In this document: piece by piece, positions 1 through 10,155 of the stretch
Position numbering within the stretch: position 1 is the first letter of the stretch
Layout of the letters: every line of letters starts with the position of its first letter
Source of the DNA: Rhodovarius crocodyli
GTDB taxonomy: Bacteria; Pseudomonadota; Alphaproteobacteria; Acetobacterales; Acetobacteraceae
NCBI RefSeq assembly: GCF_004005855.1
Contig: NZ_SACL01000005.1
Location: 248,001 to 312,000, forward strand
DNA: 64,000 bases
Direction of reading: 5' to 3'
Translations under genes and position numbers: made by a program
Notes under the pieces: model-generated
Database searches by the model: none
Seen by the model: the letters and a program-made list of their open reading frames with translations, nothing else
What the model was told of the DNA's origin: nothing

Positions 1-1
1 G

Positions 2-445
2 GCCGCGAAGCCCCGGCTGGGCCGCAAGGCGCTGATCGTCGGCGCGGGCTCGGGTTATTCGGCCGCGATCCTGGCGGAAATGGGCCTGGTGGTCACGGCG
101 GTCGAATCGGACGCCGATCTGGTCGCCGCCGCCCGCCCGCTGCTGGCCGCCGCCATTCCGGGCGCCCAACCCAGCGTGGTCCAGGCCGAGCTGACCGAGG
201 GCAACGCCGCCGGCGCGCCCTATGACATGATCCTGATCGACGGCGCCGTGCCCGAGATCCCGGCCTCGCTGATCGCCCAGCTGGCCGATGGCGGGTCGCT
301 GGTGACGGTGCTGAGCGAGCCGGGCCGCGCGCCGCGCGCCGTGCTGGGCACCAAGTCCGGCGCCGGCTTCCATGTGCAGCGCCTGTTCGACGCCCATGCG
401 CCCGCCCTGCCCGGCCTGAAGAAAGAGCCGGCCTTTGCCTTGTAA
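2..445 (+). CDS. pcm: Protein-L-isoaspartate O-methyltransferase, C-terminal part
   Basis: The gene is cut by the window start; about 147 C-terminal residues of a protein usually near 215 are present. The family repairs isoaspartyl residues in aged proteins by methyl transfer from S-adenosylmethionine in the cytoplasm. The SAM-binding glycine loop (VGAGSGYSAA) is followed by an acidic residue at the end of the next strand (VESD), then the ILIDGAVPEIP segment typical of this branch. It lies upstream of a TolC-type exporter and a PopZ-type gene, an order I recall from other alphaproteobacteria. Some members of this branch have lost repair activity, so the enzymatic role is inferred from family. 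Confidence 0.85.
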   Translation, partial: AAKPRLGRKALIVGAGSGYSAAILAEMGLVVTAVESDADLVAAARPLLAAAIPGAQPSVVQAELTEGNAAGAPYDMILIDGAVPEIPASLIAQLADGGSLVTVLSEPGRAPRAVLGTKSGAGFHVQRLFDAHAPALPGLKKEPAFAL

Positions 446-588
446 TTGATACCGATCGGTCGCATTTTACGCAGGCTTTGTGACGGTCACCCAACGGCCG
501 TCATAAAACTTGGGTTGCGCCGGCCGTTGCAGGCGTCAATCTGCGTCGACGAAATCCTCGGCTCCGGGGCCCAGTTCAGGATGACAGC

Positions 589-2049
589 ATGCGCCGTCTG
601 ACACAGTTCGCCTCTCTTCCGGTTCTGGCGCTCGCCACCGGCATGGCCGCACCCGCCGGGGCGCAGAGCCTGCAGGAAGCCCTGGCACAGGCCTACAACA
701 ACAACACCACGCTGCTGGCCGCCCGCGCCCAGCTGCGCGCGGTGGACGAAGGCGTGCCCCAGGCCCTGTCCGGCTGGCGCCCCACGGTGGTGATGAACGG
801 CAGCGTCGGCGCGGCTGATCAGCGCACCCGCAGCCAGCTGCAGGCCTTCAACGTCGACGGCTCCTTCTATTACCGGGACCCGGTGGCGACCATCAACGGC
901 GTGACCCGCCCCATCCCCGGCACCATCCGCCAGGAACGCACCCCGGCCTCGGCCAGCGTCACGCTGACGCAGCCGATCTTCCGCGGCGGCCGCACGGTCG
1001 CCAGCGTGCGGCAGGCGGAAAACCGGGTGCTGGCGCAGCGCGCCCGCCTGTACCAGACCGAGCAGCAGGTGATGTCCGACGTCACCAACGCCTATGTCTC
1101 TGTCATCCGCTTCCAGGAGGAAGTGCGCCTCAACATCAACAACGAGCAGGTGCTGAACCGCCAGCTCCAGGCCACCAACGAGCGCTTCCGCGTGGGTGAG
1201 ATCACCCGCACCGACGTGGCGCAGGCCGAGTCGCGCCTGGCCGGCGCCCGCGCCAGCCGCGCCGCCTCCGAAGGGCAGCTGCAGACCGCGCGCGCCACCT
1301 TCCAGCGCGTGGTGGGCGATGCGCCCCAGCGCCTGATCGCCCCTCAGCCCCTGCGCCTTTCCGTGCGCGGGCGGGACGACGTGCAGCGCCTGGCCATCCA
1401 GAACAACCCGGCCGTTGTGGCCGCCCTGTTCGATGAGGCCGCGGCACGCGACAACATCGACGTGCAGATGTCCGCGCTGCTGCCGCAGGTCTCGGTCACG
1501 ACCCAGGCCTTCCGCAACGACAACGCCGCCAGCCCCCACACCCGCACCACGGGCGGCCAGGTGACGGCCAACCTGTCCGTGCCGCTGTACCAGGGCGGCG
1601 CGGAGCACAGCCTGGTGCGCCAGGCGCGCCAGACCGCCCAGCAGAACCGCGCCCTGGTCGAGGACGCCCGCCGCGTGGCGGCCCAGCAGGCCACCAGCGC
1701 CTGGGAAACCCTCGGCAGCACCCGCGCCCAGGTCGATTCGGTCCGCTCGCAGATCCGCGCGGCCGAGATCGCGCTGGACGGCGTGCAGCGCGAGGCGATC
1801 GTGGGCAGCCGCACCACGCTGGACGTGCTGAACGCCGAGCAGGAGCTGCTGAACGCCCGCGTGTCGCTCGTGCGCTCCCTGGCGGACAACATCACCGGTT
1901 CCTACACGGTCGCGGCCTCCATCGGGCGGCTGACCGCCCAGGATCTCGGCCTGCCGGTGGAAGCCTACAACATGACGGCGTATTATAACGCCGTGCGCGA
2001 CCGCTGGGTGGGTTGGGGCGACTACACGCCAGCCTCCGCCCAGCGCTGA
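589..2049 (+). CDS. TolC-family outer membrane efflux/secretion channel
   Basis: This 486-residue protein belongs to the TolC family, trimeric outer-membrane channels that work with type I secretion or efflux pumps. A signal peptide covers about residues 1-25, with AGA before the mature QSLQEA. Two repeated coiled halves follow, each with the TolC-type pattern: LTQPIFRGGRT near residue 125 and VPLYQGG near residue 335. The C-terminal helix pair carries RTTLDVLNAEQELLNARV, a family signature. An AGGA motif lies 7 nt before the ATG. No inner-membrane or adaptor partner is adjacent, so the pump it serves is unknown. The popZ-type gene follows after 22 nt and may be co-transcribed. Confidence 0.9.
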   Translation: MRRLTQFASLPVLALATGMAAPAGAQSLQEALAQAYNNNTTLLAARAQLRAVDEGVPQALSGWRPTVVMNGSVGAADQRTRSQLQAFNVDGSFYYRDPVATINGVTRPIPGTIRQERTPASASVTLTQPIFRGGRTVASVRQAENRVLAQRARLYQTEQQVMSDVTNAYVSVIRFQEEVRLNINNEQVLNRQLQATNERFRVGEITRTDVAQAESRLAGARASRAASEGQLQTARATFQRVVGDAPQRLIAPQPLRLSVRGRDDVQRLAIQNNPAVVAALFDEAAARDNIDVQMSALLPQVSVTTQAFRNDNAASPHTRTTGGQVTANLSVPLYQGGAEHSLVRQARQTAQQNRALVEDARRVAAQQATSAWETLGSTRAQVDSVRSQIRAAEIALDGVQREAIVGSRTTLDVLNAEQELLNARVSLVRSLADNITGSYTVAASIGRLTAQDLGLPVEAYNMTAYYNAVRDRWVGWGDYTPASAQR

Positions 2050-2071
2050 CAGGACGGACGGGGAGACGCGG

Positions 2072-2623
2072 ATGAGCGGAACGGACAAGCCGGCGGCAGC
2101 GGGCAGCGAGCCCTCGATGGACGATATCCTGGCCTCCATCCGCAAGATCCTGAACGATGACGGCACGCCGGGCGACCAGCCGCCCCTGCCCGCGCCCCCG
2201 CCGCCGCCCAGCACCGAGCCGCTGATGCTGACGGAGGAGATGCTGGTACCGGTGCCCGCGCCCCCGCCCGCGGAACCCGAGCCCGCCCCCGAGCCGCCGC
2301 AACTGATGCCCCTGTCGCTCGGTGAGGCCCTGGCCCCCGTGCCCCCTCCCCCGCCGCCGCCGGAGCCCGCCGCCATGCCGAATTCCGAACTGCTGGCCCC
2401 TGCCGCCGCCGCCGCGACCGCCGCCTCCATGAGCGAGCTTCTGCGCGCCGTCGCCCAGGATCGCGCCGCCCCCATCGCCAATTCGGCCGGCGTGACGATC
2501 GAGGATGTGGTGCGCGAGATGCTGCGCCCCCTGCTCAAGGAATGGCTCGACACCCACCTGCCGGCCATCGTGGAACGCACGGTCCGGCAGGAGATCGAGC
2601 GCGTGGTGGCCTCTCAGCGCTGA
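2072..2623 (+). CDS. popZ: PopZ-type (DUF2497) polar organizing protein
   Basis: This 183-residue protein has the architecture of the PopZ/DUF2497 family: a short conserved N-terminal helix (PSMDDILASIRKIL, residues about 14-27), a long proline- and acid-rich linker (about 35-115), and a conserved C-terminal oligomerisation region (EDVVREMLRPLLKEWLD onward). In Caulobacter, PopZ forms a polar matrix that anchors the chromosome origin and recruits cell-cycle proteins. A polar role here is inferred from family. The start is supported by GGGGAGA just upstream. In many alphaproteobacteria valS follows this gene; here an aminotransferase follows after 120 nt instead. Confidence 0.85.
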   Translation: MSGTDKPAAAGSEPSMDDILASIRKILNDDGTPGDQPPLPAPPPPPSTEPLMLTEEMLVPVPAPPPAEPEPAPEPPQLMPLSLGEALAPVPPPPPPPEPAAMPNSELLAPAAAAATAASMSELLRAVAQDRAAPIANSAGVTIEDVVREMLRPLLKEWLDTHLPAIVERTVRQEIERVVASQR

Positions 2624-2725
2624 CGGCCCGCTGAAACGCTGTTCCGCGCTGGGCGCGGAGGCGCTCCGCCGATAAGGCGGGTTGTTGCATGGAGGGCGGC
2701 CGCCTAGTGTGCCGCCGCCATTTAA

Positions 2726-3946
<1,221 letters not shown>

Positions 3947-3988
3947 ATCGCCGCCGGAGGGCCCTGCCCTCCGGACAGCCGCCAATCT

Positions 3989-4026
3989 GGCGCCCTACCC
4001 TCGCGGGTGGGGCGCCATTTTCATTT
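3989..4026 (+). terminator. Intrinsic terminator after the aminotransferase gene
   Basis: Stem GGCGCCCTACCC (3989-4000), loop TCGC, stem GGGTGGGGCGCC (4005-4016, one G-T pair), then ATTTTCATTT. It lies between convergent genes. The same GGCGCC-type hairpin recurs near 16424-16463 and 51314-51350 as part of a dispersed repeat. Confidence 0.8.
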
Positions 4027-4087
4027 CAGAGCCAATGGAAAACCCCTTCTCGGGGCCCGGAGCCAGCTTGCTGGGGGCGAATCCCCG

Positions 4088-4711
4088 TCACTCCCGCCGC
4101 AGCAAGCCGTCCGTGATGGCGTCCGCCCATTTCCGGCTACGGAAATCCTGGCGCAGCTTCGCTGCGTCGTAATCCTCGCGCAGCCACTGCATGAACGGCT
4201 TGGGCCAGGCCCTGGCATAGAGCGCGACGAACGCATCCAGGATGCCGGTTCGCGCCGCCGCGAAATGGCCGTAGCGCAGGGAAAGCTGGCGCTGGGCCTC
4301 GGCCGGCGGGCGGCCGTTCAGCAGCAGCCACACGGCGGCGATCAGCCCGGTGCGGTCGGCACCGGACTTGCAATGGATCAGGATGGGTTCCTGCAGATCG
4401 GGCAGCATGGCCGCGAAACGCTCGATGCGGTCCACATGCGGCGCGCCCCGGCTCTCGAAGGGCGCGTCGATCAGGGTGATGCCCAGCCTGGCGGCCTCGG
4501 CGCGGGACAGCGCATCGGCGCCGCAATCCTGGCGGTGCCCACGCAGGTTCACGATCGTGCGGATGCCGTGCACGCGGATCGCGCGGCGGATCTGCCAGGG
4601 CAGCGGGTGGTTGGAGCGATAGAGCCGCCCAGGCTCCACCACGCCCCAGTTGCGCCACACCAGGCGGAACACGGCATGGTCGACGAAGAGTGCATTCAGC
4701 CAGCGGCGCAT
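4088..4711 (-). CDS. Dual-specificity/tyrosine phosphatase-like protein
   Basis: This 207-residue protein has the cysteine phosphatase P-loop HCKSGADRTG, with the catalytic cysteine near residue 114 and the phosphate-binding arginine five residues later. The preceding VNLRGH and IDAPFESRGAP segments match the dual-specificity phosphatase fold seen in bacterial putative tyrosine phosphatases. There is no signal peptide, so it is probably cytosolic. The substrate is unknown; related proteins act on phosphotyrosine, phosphoinositides or other phosphate esters. It lies 42 nt downstream of a small Rmf/CrpP-like gene, probably in one transcript. Confidence 0.8.
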   Translation of the reverse strand: MRRWLNALFVDHAVFRLVWRNWGVVEPGRLYRSNHPLPWQIRRAIRVHGIRTIVNLRGHRQDCGADALSRAEAARLGITLIDAPFESRGAPHVDRIERFAAMLPDLQEPILIHCKSGADRTGLIAAVWLLLNGRPPAEAQRQLSLRYGHFAAARTGILDAFVALYARAWPKPFMQWLREDYDAAKLRQDFRSRKWADAITDGLLRRE

Positions 4712-4753
4712 GGCGCCCGTATGAAGCAGCGGCGCGCCCCTGGCCAGTGCCGC

Positions 4754-4993
4754 TCAGAACGGGTCGGCCCGGTCCTTGCGCAGCAGGCGGCGGAAGGCGC
4801 TCCTGGAACGGTCGTGCCCGGTGGTGGCATCCGCCAGCGCATCCAGCCAGCCGGCGAACCACGCCTTGCCCCAGTCGCCCGTCTGCGCCATCGGGTTCTC
4901 AAGTACGGACAGCCCCTCCGTGAAGGCACGGCGGCCGGCCGCATAGGCATCGTCGGTGACGAAATTGTCTTCGGGGTCGACTTCTTCGGGCAT
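4754..4993 (-). CDS. Small Rmf/CrpP-like protein
   Basis: This 79-residue protein starts at MPEEVDPEDN. I chose the ATG at 4993 over an ATG 36 nt upstream because AAAGGG lies just before it. The segment AYAAGRRAFTEGLSVLENPM, then WFAGWLDA, resembles the repeated G..A...G...NP...W..GW pattern of the ribosome modulation factor/CrpP family. Members bind ribosomes or other targets in stationary phase or stress. The match is to a short pattern only, so function is tentative. It precedes the phosphatase gene by 42 nt and diverges from the hybrid kinase gene. Confidence 0.6.
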   Translation of the reverse strand: MPEEVDPEDNFVTDDAYAAGRRAFTEGLSVLENPMAQTGDWGKAWFAGWLDALADATTGHDRSRSAFRRLLRKDRADPF

Positions 4994-5043
4994 GCGCCCT
5001 TTTTGGCATGGGACCGGCCGGCACGCCATGTCATTGCGTTAAC

Positions 5044-7245
5044 ATGCCCTGGCCGTCCCGCCCCGACACATGGCATAACGGGTCCGTGAACGCTGCATTC
5101 CGCCGCATGGCTCTTCTGCTGCCCGCCGCCATGGCGGCTTTGGGCGTTGCGGTCGCGGTCTGGTGGGCCACCCTGGCCTGGGTGCAGCGTGAGGAACGCT
5201 CCGCGATCAGCATCGCGCTGGCCCGCGCCAATCTGGGCGCCGAGACCCTCGAACAGTCCATCACCCGCGTCATCGACCAGGTGGAGGGCGTGTTCGAGCT
5301 GTTGGCCGCGCGCCAGCGGCAGATCGAAAGCGGCGACCAGGCGGGCCGCCTGGCGCTGGAACAGCAGGTGCTGGTGCAGATGCAGCGCCCCGAGCTGGCG
5401 CTGAACCAGGTCGCGATCGCGGCGCTGGACGGGGTGGTGCGCTGGACCGCCACGGCGCCGGTGGGCACGGGCAACGCCTTCGTGGGCGATGCCGAGCATT
5501 TCCGCATCCCGCGCGCCGGGCTGAACGAGATCTACGTCTCCGAGACCTTCTTCAGCCGCGTGACCAACCGCTGGGCTCTCATCTTCTCCCGCCCGCTGCG
5601 GGACAGCGCGGGCGACATCGTGGGCGTGGCCATGGTGTCGATGAACCCGCTGATCATCGCCCGGCGCCTGGCCGCCACCAATCTGGGCCATGGCGGGGTG
5701 GGGCTGCTGCTGCGGCGGGACGGCGCCATCCTGGCCGATTCGCGGGAACGTGAGCCCGGCCGCGCCCAGCGCCTGGGCGCGGCGCACCCGGTGCTCGGCG
5801 CCATCCGGCTGGCGCGCGGCGGCCAGCTTGAGGTCTCGGAGCCCTCGGAGGGCGGGCGCCAGCAGCTGATCGGCTATCGCGTCATGCGGCGGGCGCCGCT
5901 GGTGGTGGTGGTCGCCTTCGATACCGAAACCGAGCTCGCGGCCGTCGACGGGCTGCGGCGCGCCGCCTATGTGGCCGCGGCCGTCATCATGCTGCTCTCG
6001 GCGGCGGCCCTGCTGCTGGGCGTGCTGTTCGCGGAGCGCTGGCGCACGCTGGAGGCGCTGGACGCCGCGCGGGCCGAGAACGAGGCGGCGCTGGAAAGCC
6101 TGGCCCAGGGCCAGCGGATGGAGGCGCTGGGCCGGCTGGCCGGCGGCGTCGCGCATGACATCAACAACGTGCTGCAGGCCGTCCTCGGCGGCGCCAGGCT
6201 GATCAGCAAGCGCAGCCAGGACCCGGCGCTGCACCGCATCGCCCAGCTGATCTCGGAGGCCGCGGAGCGCGGCGGCGCCGTGACGCGCCGCCTGCTGGCC
6301 TTCGCCCGGCGCGACAATCTGGAAGCCGAGCCCGTGCAGGTCCCTGCCCTGCTGGAGGGCGTGCGGGAGGTGCTGGCCCATTCGCTCGGCGCCTCCATCA
6401 CCGTCACCCTGTCGCTGCCGCCGAACCTGCCGGCGCTGCTGGCGGACCGGCCGCAGCTAGAGACGGTGCTGCTGAATCTCGCGATCAATGCGCGCGACGC
6501 GATGGGCAGCTTCGGCGGTGAGCTGCGGCTTTTCGCCGCCGCCGTCATCGTGCCGGAGGGCAATGCCCAGGGCATGCGGCAGGGCCATTACGTGCGGCTG
6601 GAAGTGGCCGATAACGGCGCGGGCATGGATGCCGAGACGCTGCGCCGCGCGACGGAGCCCTTCTTCACCACCAAGCAGAAGGGCCAGGGCACGGGGCTTG
6701 GCCTGGCCATGGCGCAGGGCTTCTGCGAGCAGTCGGGCGGCGCGCTGGAGATCCACAGCGCCCCCGGCGACGGCACGCGCGTCACGCTCTGGCTTCCGCA
6801 GGCCCCGGCCGCCACCTCCGTCACGCGTCCGCTGGGCGCGCGGCCGGTGGCGCAGGAACGGCGCTGCCACATCCTGCTGGTGGATGATGAGCCCGAGGTG
6901 CTGGCCGTGCTGGCCGCCGGCATGCGTGACCGCGGCCATGTCGTGACGGCGGCGGTCGGCGCGGCCGAGGCCATGGAGATGCTCTCCCGCCAGCCGCGCG
7001 TGGACATCCTCGTGACCGACCTGTCCATGCCCGGCATGGATGGCGTGAAGCTGATCGAGGAAGCCCGGCGCCTGCGCCCCGGCCTGCCGGCGGTGCTGGT
7101 CACGGGCTTCGTGGCCGAGGCCGAGCACGAGCTGCACCACGCGGCCGATGGCGGCCCCATCCAGGTGCTGCGCAAGCCCGTGGCGCCCGAGGTGCTGCTG
7201 GAACGCATCGCCGAATTGCTGGCACCCGCCCCACAAATCGCCTGA
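5044..7245 (+). CDS. Membrane hybrid sensor histidine kinase with receiver domain
   Basis: This protein of about 733 residues is a two-component hybrid kinase. An N-terminal membrane segment (LLLPAAMAALGVAVAVWWAT) and a second one (AAYVAAAVIMLLSAAALLLG) flank a periplasmic dCache-like sensor of about 250 residues. A dimerisation/H-box follows (GGVAHDINNVLQAV, His near residue 370), then an ATPase domain with N-box NLAINARDAM and G-boxes DNGAGM and GTGLGLAM, and a C-terminal receiver (LLVDDEPEV, phospho-acceptor Asp in VTDLSMPGMDG near residue 658). The start is uncertain: ATG 5044, GTG 5086 and ATG 5107 are all possible and none has a strong ribosome-binding site. No output regulator is adjacent. 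The signal is unknown. Confidence 0.88.
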   Translation: MPWPSRPDTWHNGSVNAAFRRMALLLPAAMAALGVAVAVWWATLAWVQREERSAISIALARANLGAETLEQSITRVIDQVEGVFELLAARQRQIESGDQAGRLALEQQVLVQMQRPELALNQVAIAALDGVVRWTATAPVGTGNAFVGDAEHFRIPRAGLNEIYVSETFFSRVTNRWALIFSRPLRDSAGDIVGVAMVSMNPLIIARRLAATNLGHGGVGLLLRRDGAILADSREREPGRAQRLGAAHPVLGAIRLARGGQLEVSEPSEGGRQQLIGYRVMRRAPLVVVVAFDTETELAAVDGLRRAAYVAAAVIMLLSAAALLLGVLFAERWRTLEALDAARAENEAALESLAQGQRMEALGRLAGGVAHDINNVLQAVLGGARLISKRSQDPALHRIAQLISEAAERGGAVTRRLLAFARRDNLEAEPVQVPALLEGVREVLAHSLGASITVTLSLPPNLPALLADRPQLETVLLNLAINARDAMGSFGGELRLFAAAVIVPEGNAQGMRQGHYVRLEVADNGAGMDAETLRRATEPFFTTKQKGQGTGLGLAMAQGFCEQSGGALEIHSAPGDGTRVTLWLPQAPAATSVTRPLGARPVAQERRCHILLVDDEPEVLAVLAAGMRDRGHVVTAAVGAAEAMEMLSRQPRVDILVTDLSMPGMDGVKLIEEARRLRPGLPAVLVTGFVAEAEHELHHAADGGPIQVLRKPVAPEVLLERIAELLAPAPQIA

Positions 7246-7353
7246 ACAATCGCCGGACGCGTGCTAAGACACGGGCGCGGCTTCGGGGGAAGCCGCGTGT
7301 TGCACATGGTGCGGAATGCCAGGGGTGGCGGACCGCATCGTGGGGGATGTGCC

Positions 7354-7902
7354 ATGGGGGATGGCTTGGATCAGGTTTCGCGCAGGTCCCTGGCTTTGCC
7401 GGGACTGCTCATGACGCTCGGGCTTTCGGCCTGCGGCGGACCAGCGCCCGTGCGGCGCGCGCCCACCATCGCGGGCGTTCCCGATTACGGGTCCGGCTAT
7501 CTGTCCTGCGTGCCCTATGCGCGGGCGCGCAGCGGCATCGAGCTGCGCGGCGACGCCTGGCAGTGGTGGGAGGCCGCCTCCGGCCGCTATCTGCGCGGGC
7601 ATCACCCGCAGGCGCGCAATGTGCTGGTGTTCTCCCGCACGCGGCGGCTGCCGCAGGGCCATCTGTCGGTGGTGCGGCGCATCGTCTCCGCCCGGGAGAT
7701 CCGGGTGGACCACGCCAATTGGGCCGAGGCCGGCGGCGGCTCCCGCGGGCGCGTGGCGGAAGACCAGCCGGTGCTCGACGTCTCGGGCGGCAATGACTGG
7801 TCGCGGGTGCGGGTCTGGTATCCGCCGATCCAGGATTACGGGAACACGGTGTTCGACACGCAGGGCTTCGTTTCGCCCCGCCTGATCATGGCGGCCGGGT
7901 GA
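7354..7902 (+). CDS. CHAP-domain lipoprotein (putative peptidoglycan amidase)
   Basis: This 182-residue protein starts at MGDGLDQVSRR, with GGGGGA just upstream; longer in-frame starts lack a site. A twin-arginine-like SRRSLALPG stretch leads into a lipobox (GLSAC, Cys about residue 27), so it should be lipid-anchored. The rest fits a CHAP domain: catalytic Cys in GYLSCVPYAR, and His in the GHLSVVRR to VDHANW region. CHAP enzymes cleave peptide bonds in peptidoglycan, so a cell-wall remodelling role is inferred. It follows the hybrid kinase by 108 nt. Confidence 0.75.
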   Translation: MGDGLDQVSRRSLALPGLLMTLGLSACGGPAPVRRAPTIAGVPDYGSGYLSCVPYARARSGIELRGDAWQWWEAASGRYLRGHHPQARNVLVFSRTRRLPQGHLSVVRRIVSAREIRVDHANWAEAGGGSRGRVAEDQPVLDVSGGNDWSRVRVWYPPIQDYGNTVFDTQGFVSPRLIMAAG

Positions 7903-7969
7903 GGGCTGGATTTTCCGGCCCGCCCGGCGCAATTTCCCGCCCGCATTTTGCTGAAGCGGGGACAGAGCG

Positions 7970-9286
7970 ATGGCGCATTTCGACATGATCCTGAAGGGCG
8001 GCACCCTGGTGCTGCCCTGGGGTGAGGAACAGGCCGATGTGGGCGTCGTGAAGGGCCGCATCGCCGCCATCGGCGCCCTGGGCGGCGCGAGCGCCGAGGA
8101 AGTGGTCGATGTCACCGGCCTGTCCGTGCTGCCGGGCATCATCGATGCCCATGTGCATCTGCGCGACCCGGGCGACCCGTCGGTCGAAACCATCGCGACC
8201 GGCACCAAGGCCGCCATCCTGGGCGGCGTGTGCACCGTGTTCGACATGCCCAACACCGTGCCCTCCATCACCAGCACCGAGCAGCTGGCCTGGAAGCGCG
8301 ACTACATCCAGGGCCGCAGCTACGCCGATATCGGCTTCTATGTCGGCGGCAGCATGAAGAACCTGGACGATCTCGGCCGGCTGGAAACCGAGGAGAACGT
8401 CTGCGCGGTGAAGATCTTCGCCGGCTCCTCGACCGGCGACCTGCTGGTGGCCGACGATGCGAGCCTGGAGCGCGCGATGCGCAGCGGCCGCCGGCCCATC
8501 GCCTATCACTCCGAGGACGAGTTCCGCCTGCAGGCCCGCAAGCCCGCCTATGAGGCCGGCGGCCCGCACAAGCTGCACGCCGAATGGCGCGACGTGGAAT
8601 GCGCGCTGCTGGGCACCCGCCGCATCGTGGCCCTGGCCCGCAAGACCGGCCGCCCCTGCCACATCCTGCATGTCTCCACCGCCGAGGAGCTGGATTTCCT
8701 GGGCCAGGCGCGTGACATCGCCAGCGTCGAGGTGCTGCTGAACCACCTGACCCAGACCGACGAGGCCTATGACCGCCTCGGCGGCTATGCCGTCATGAAC
8801 CCGCCGATCCGTGACGAGCGCCACATGAAGGCCGCCTGGGAAGCCATGGCCAACGGCACCATCGATGTGGTGGGCAGTGACCACGCCCCGCATTCCCGCG
8901 CCGCGAAGGAGCGCCCCTGGCCCGCGACGGCCGCGGGCCTGACGGGCGTGCAGACCATCCTGCCCATCATGCTGGACCATGTCAGCGCCGGCCGGCTGTC
9001 GCTGTCGCGCCTGGCCGATGTGATGGCCGCCGGCCCCGCGCGCGTCTATGGCGCGGTGGGCAAGGGCCGCATCGCCATGGGCTATGACGCGGACTTCACC
9101 GTCGTGGACATGAAGAAGAACCGCACCATCGAGGAAAGCTGGATCGCCAGCCCCTGCGGCTGGACGCCCTTCGCGGGCTACACCTGCCATGGCTGGCCGG
9201 TGGCCACCATCATCCGCGGCCAGGTGGCGATGCGTGACGACGAGGTGCAGGGCGAGGCGAAGGGCGCGGGCGTTACTTTCCGCTGA
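7970..9286 (+). CDS. pyrC: Dihydroorotase
   Basis: This 438-residue amidohydrolase should interconvert carbamoyl-aspartate and dihydroorotate, the third step of pyrimidine synthesis. It has the metal-binding DAHVHLRDPG motif near residue 60, the substrate-binding MPNT segment, AVKIFAGSS, a metal-ligand His in HILHVST, and the catalytic aspartate in GSDHAPHSRAAKE. These fit class I dihydroorotases better than allantoinase or dihydropyrimidinase. GGGGACAG precedes the ATG. No pyrB is adjacent. Its last 14 nt overlap the end of the convergent regulator gene. A dihydroorotase-like paralogue with another substrate cannot be excluded. Confidence 0.85.
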   Translation: MAHFDMILKGGTLVLPWGEEQADVGVVKGRIAAIGALGGASAEEVVDVTGLSVLPGIIDAHVHLRDPGDPSVETIATGTKAAILGGVCTVFDMPNTVPSITSTEQLAWKRDYIQGRSYADIGFYVGGSMKNLDDLGRLETEENVCAVKIFAGSSTGDLLVADDASLERAMRSGRRPIAYHSEDEFRLQARKPAYEAGGPHKLHAEWRDVECALLGTRRIVALARKTGRPCHILHVSTAEELDFLGQARDIASVEVLLNHLTQTDEAYDRLGGYAVMNPPIRDERHMKAAWEAMANGTIDVVGSDHAPHSRAAKERPWPATAAGLTGVQTILPIMLDHVSAGRLSLSRLADVMAAGPARVYGAVGKGRIAMGYDADFTVVDMKKNRTIEESWIASPCGWTPFAGYTCHGWPVATIIRGQVAMRDDEVQGEAKGAGVTFR

Positions 9287-10043
9287 GTGCCGCCGCCGTC
9301 GCTTCGTCGGCGGGATAGAACGCCTCGATCGCCAGTTCGGACAGCGTCACCTCCATGGGCGTGCCGAACAGGGTGGTGGTCGAGAGAAAGCTGAGACGTC
9401 CCAGCGGCGTCTCCAGCACCAGCGGCACGGCGATGCCGGGTCCGCCCGGTGTCGCGTGGTCCGGCGCCGGATAGCGGCGGAGTTCGGCCAATAGCGTGGC
9501 GAGCGCCGGATCGCCGCTGGCCAGGATCTGGCGCTCCAGCCGCTCCAGCAGATGCGCGCGCCATTCGCCCAGGTTGACGATCTGCGGCGCCAGCCCCTTC
9601 GGGTGCAGCGACAGGCGCAGCACGTTCACCCGCCCTTCCAGCAGCGACGTGTCGGCCACGCCCGCCAGCAGCGGCGCGATGCCCGCATTGGCCGCGACCA
9701 TATGCCAGTGCCGGTCCACCGCGAGTGCCGGGTGCGGCGCGTGGCCATCCAGGATGCGCTGGACCACGGCCCGGGCGGCGGCCATTTCCGGCGCGTCCAG
9801 CGGCTTTTCGGCGAAGGCGGGCGCGTAGCCGGCGGCCAGCAGCAGGGCGTTGCGCTCACGCAGCGGCACGTCCAGCTGGCCTGCCAGGCGCAGCACCATC
9901 TCGCGGCTGGGGCGCGCGCGGCCGCTTTCCAGGCAGCTGAGATGGCGCTGCGAGGTTTCGGCATCCAAGGCCAGGTCAAGCTGGCTGAGCTTGCGGCGCT
10001 GGCGCCAGGACCGCAGTTGCGGGCCGAAGGAGAGGTTGTTCAT
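9273..10043 (-). CDS. XRE-family regulator with MmyB-like ligand-binding domain
   Basis: This 256-residue regulator has an N-terminal helix-turn-helix (LRSWRQRRKLSQLDLALDAE and the following recognition helix, residues about 9-50, including the SQRHLSCLESGRARPS pattern). The C-terminal domain of about 170 residues (DRHWHMVAANAGIAPLL onward) is of the MmyB-like, PAS-related type, thought to bind a small ligand. Such regulators often control a neighbouring oxidoreductase or transporter. The nearest divergent gene is the small membrane protein at 10156, with 112 nt between the starts, so that gene is a possible target. Confidence 0.88.
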   Translation of the reverse strand: MNNLSFGPQLRSWRQRRKLSQLDLALDAETSQRHLSCLESGRARPSREMVLRLAGQLDVPLRERNALLLAAGYAPAFAEKPLDAPEMAAARAVVQRILDGHAPHPALAVDRHWHMVAANAGIAPLLAGVADTSLLEGRVNVLRLSLHPKGLAPQIVNLGEWRAHLLERLERQILASGDPALATLLAELRRYPAPDHATPGGPGIAVPLVLETPLGRLSFLSTTTLFGTPMEVTLSELAIEAFYPADEATAAALSGK

Positions 10044-10155
10044 GCCCCTGGCATAGCGCGGGGGACGCCGTGCATTCCATGACCTGCCAGGTCATCGCTT
10101 TCCGTCCGGCGCCCGGCGCAGGTTGGGCCATCGCAACCTGAAACGGAGAATGACG

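Noticed and set aside
478-507. TTGTGA and TCATAA as a promoter for the TolC-type gene, with a GTGAC-G-GTCAC dyad
   Set aside because: The -10 element is poor and the dyad is short. It is plausible but too weak to list as a feature.
487-2580. A long minus-strand open frame opposite the TolC-type and popZ genes
   Set aside because: Both plus-strand genes are well supported, and the antisense reading is low-complexity Gly/Ser/His/Arg.
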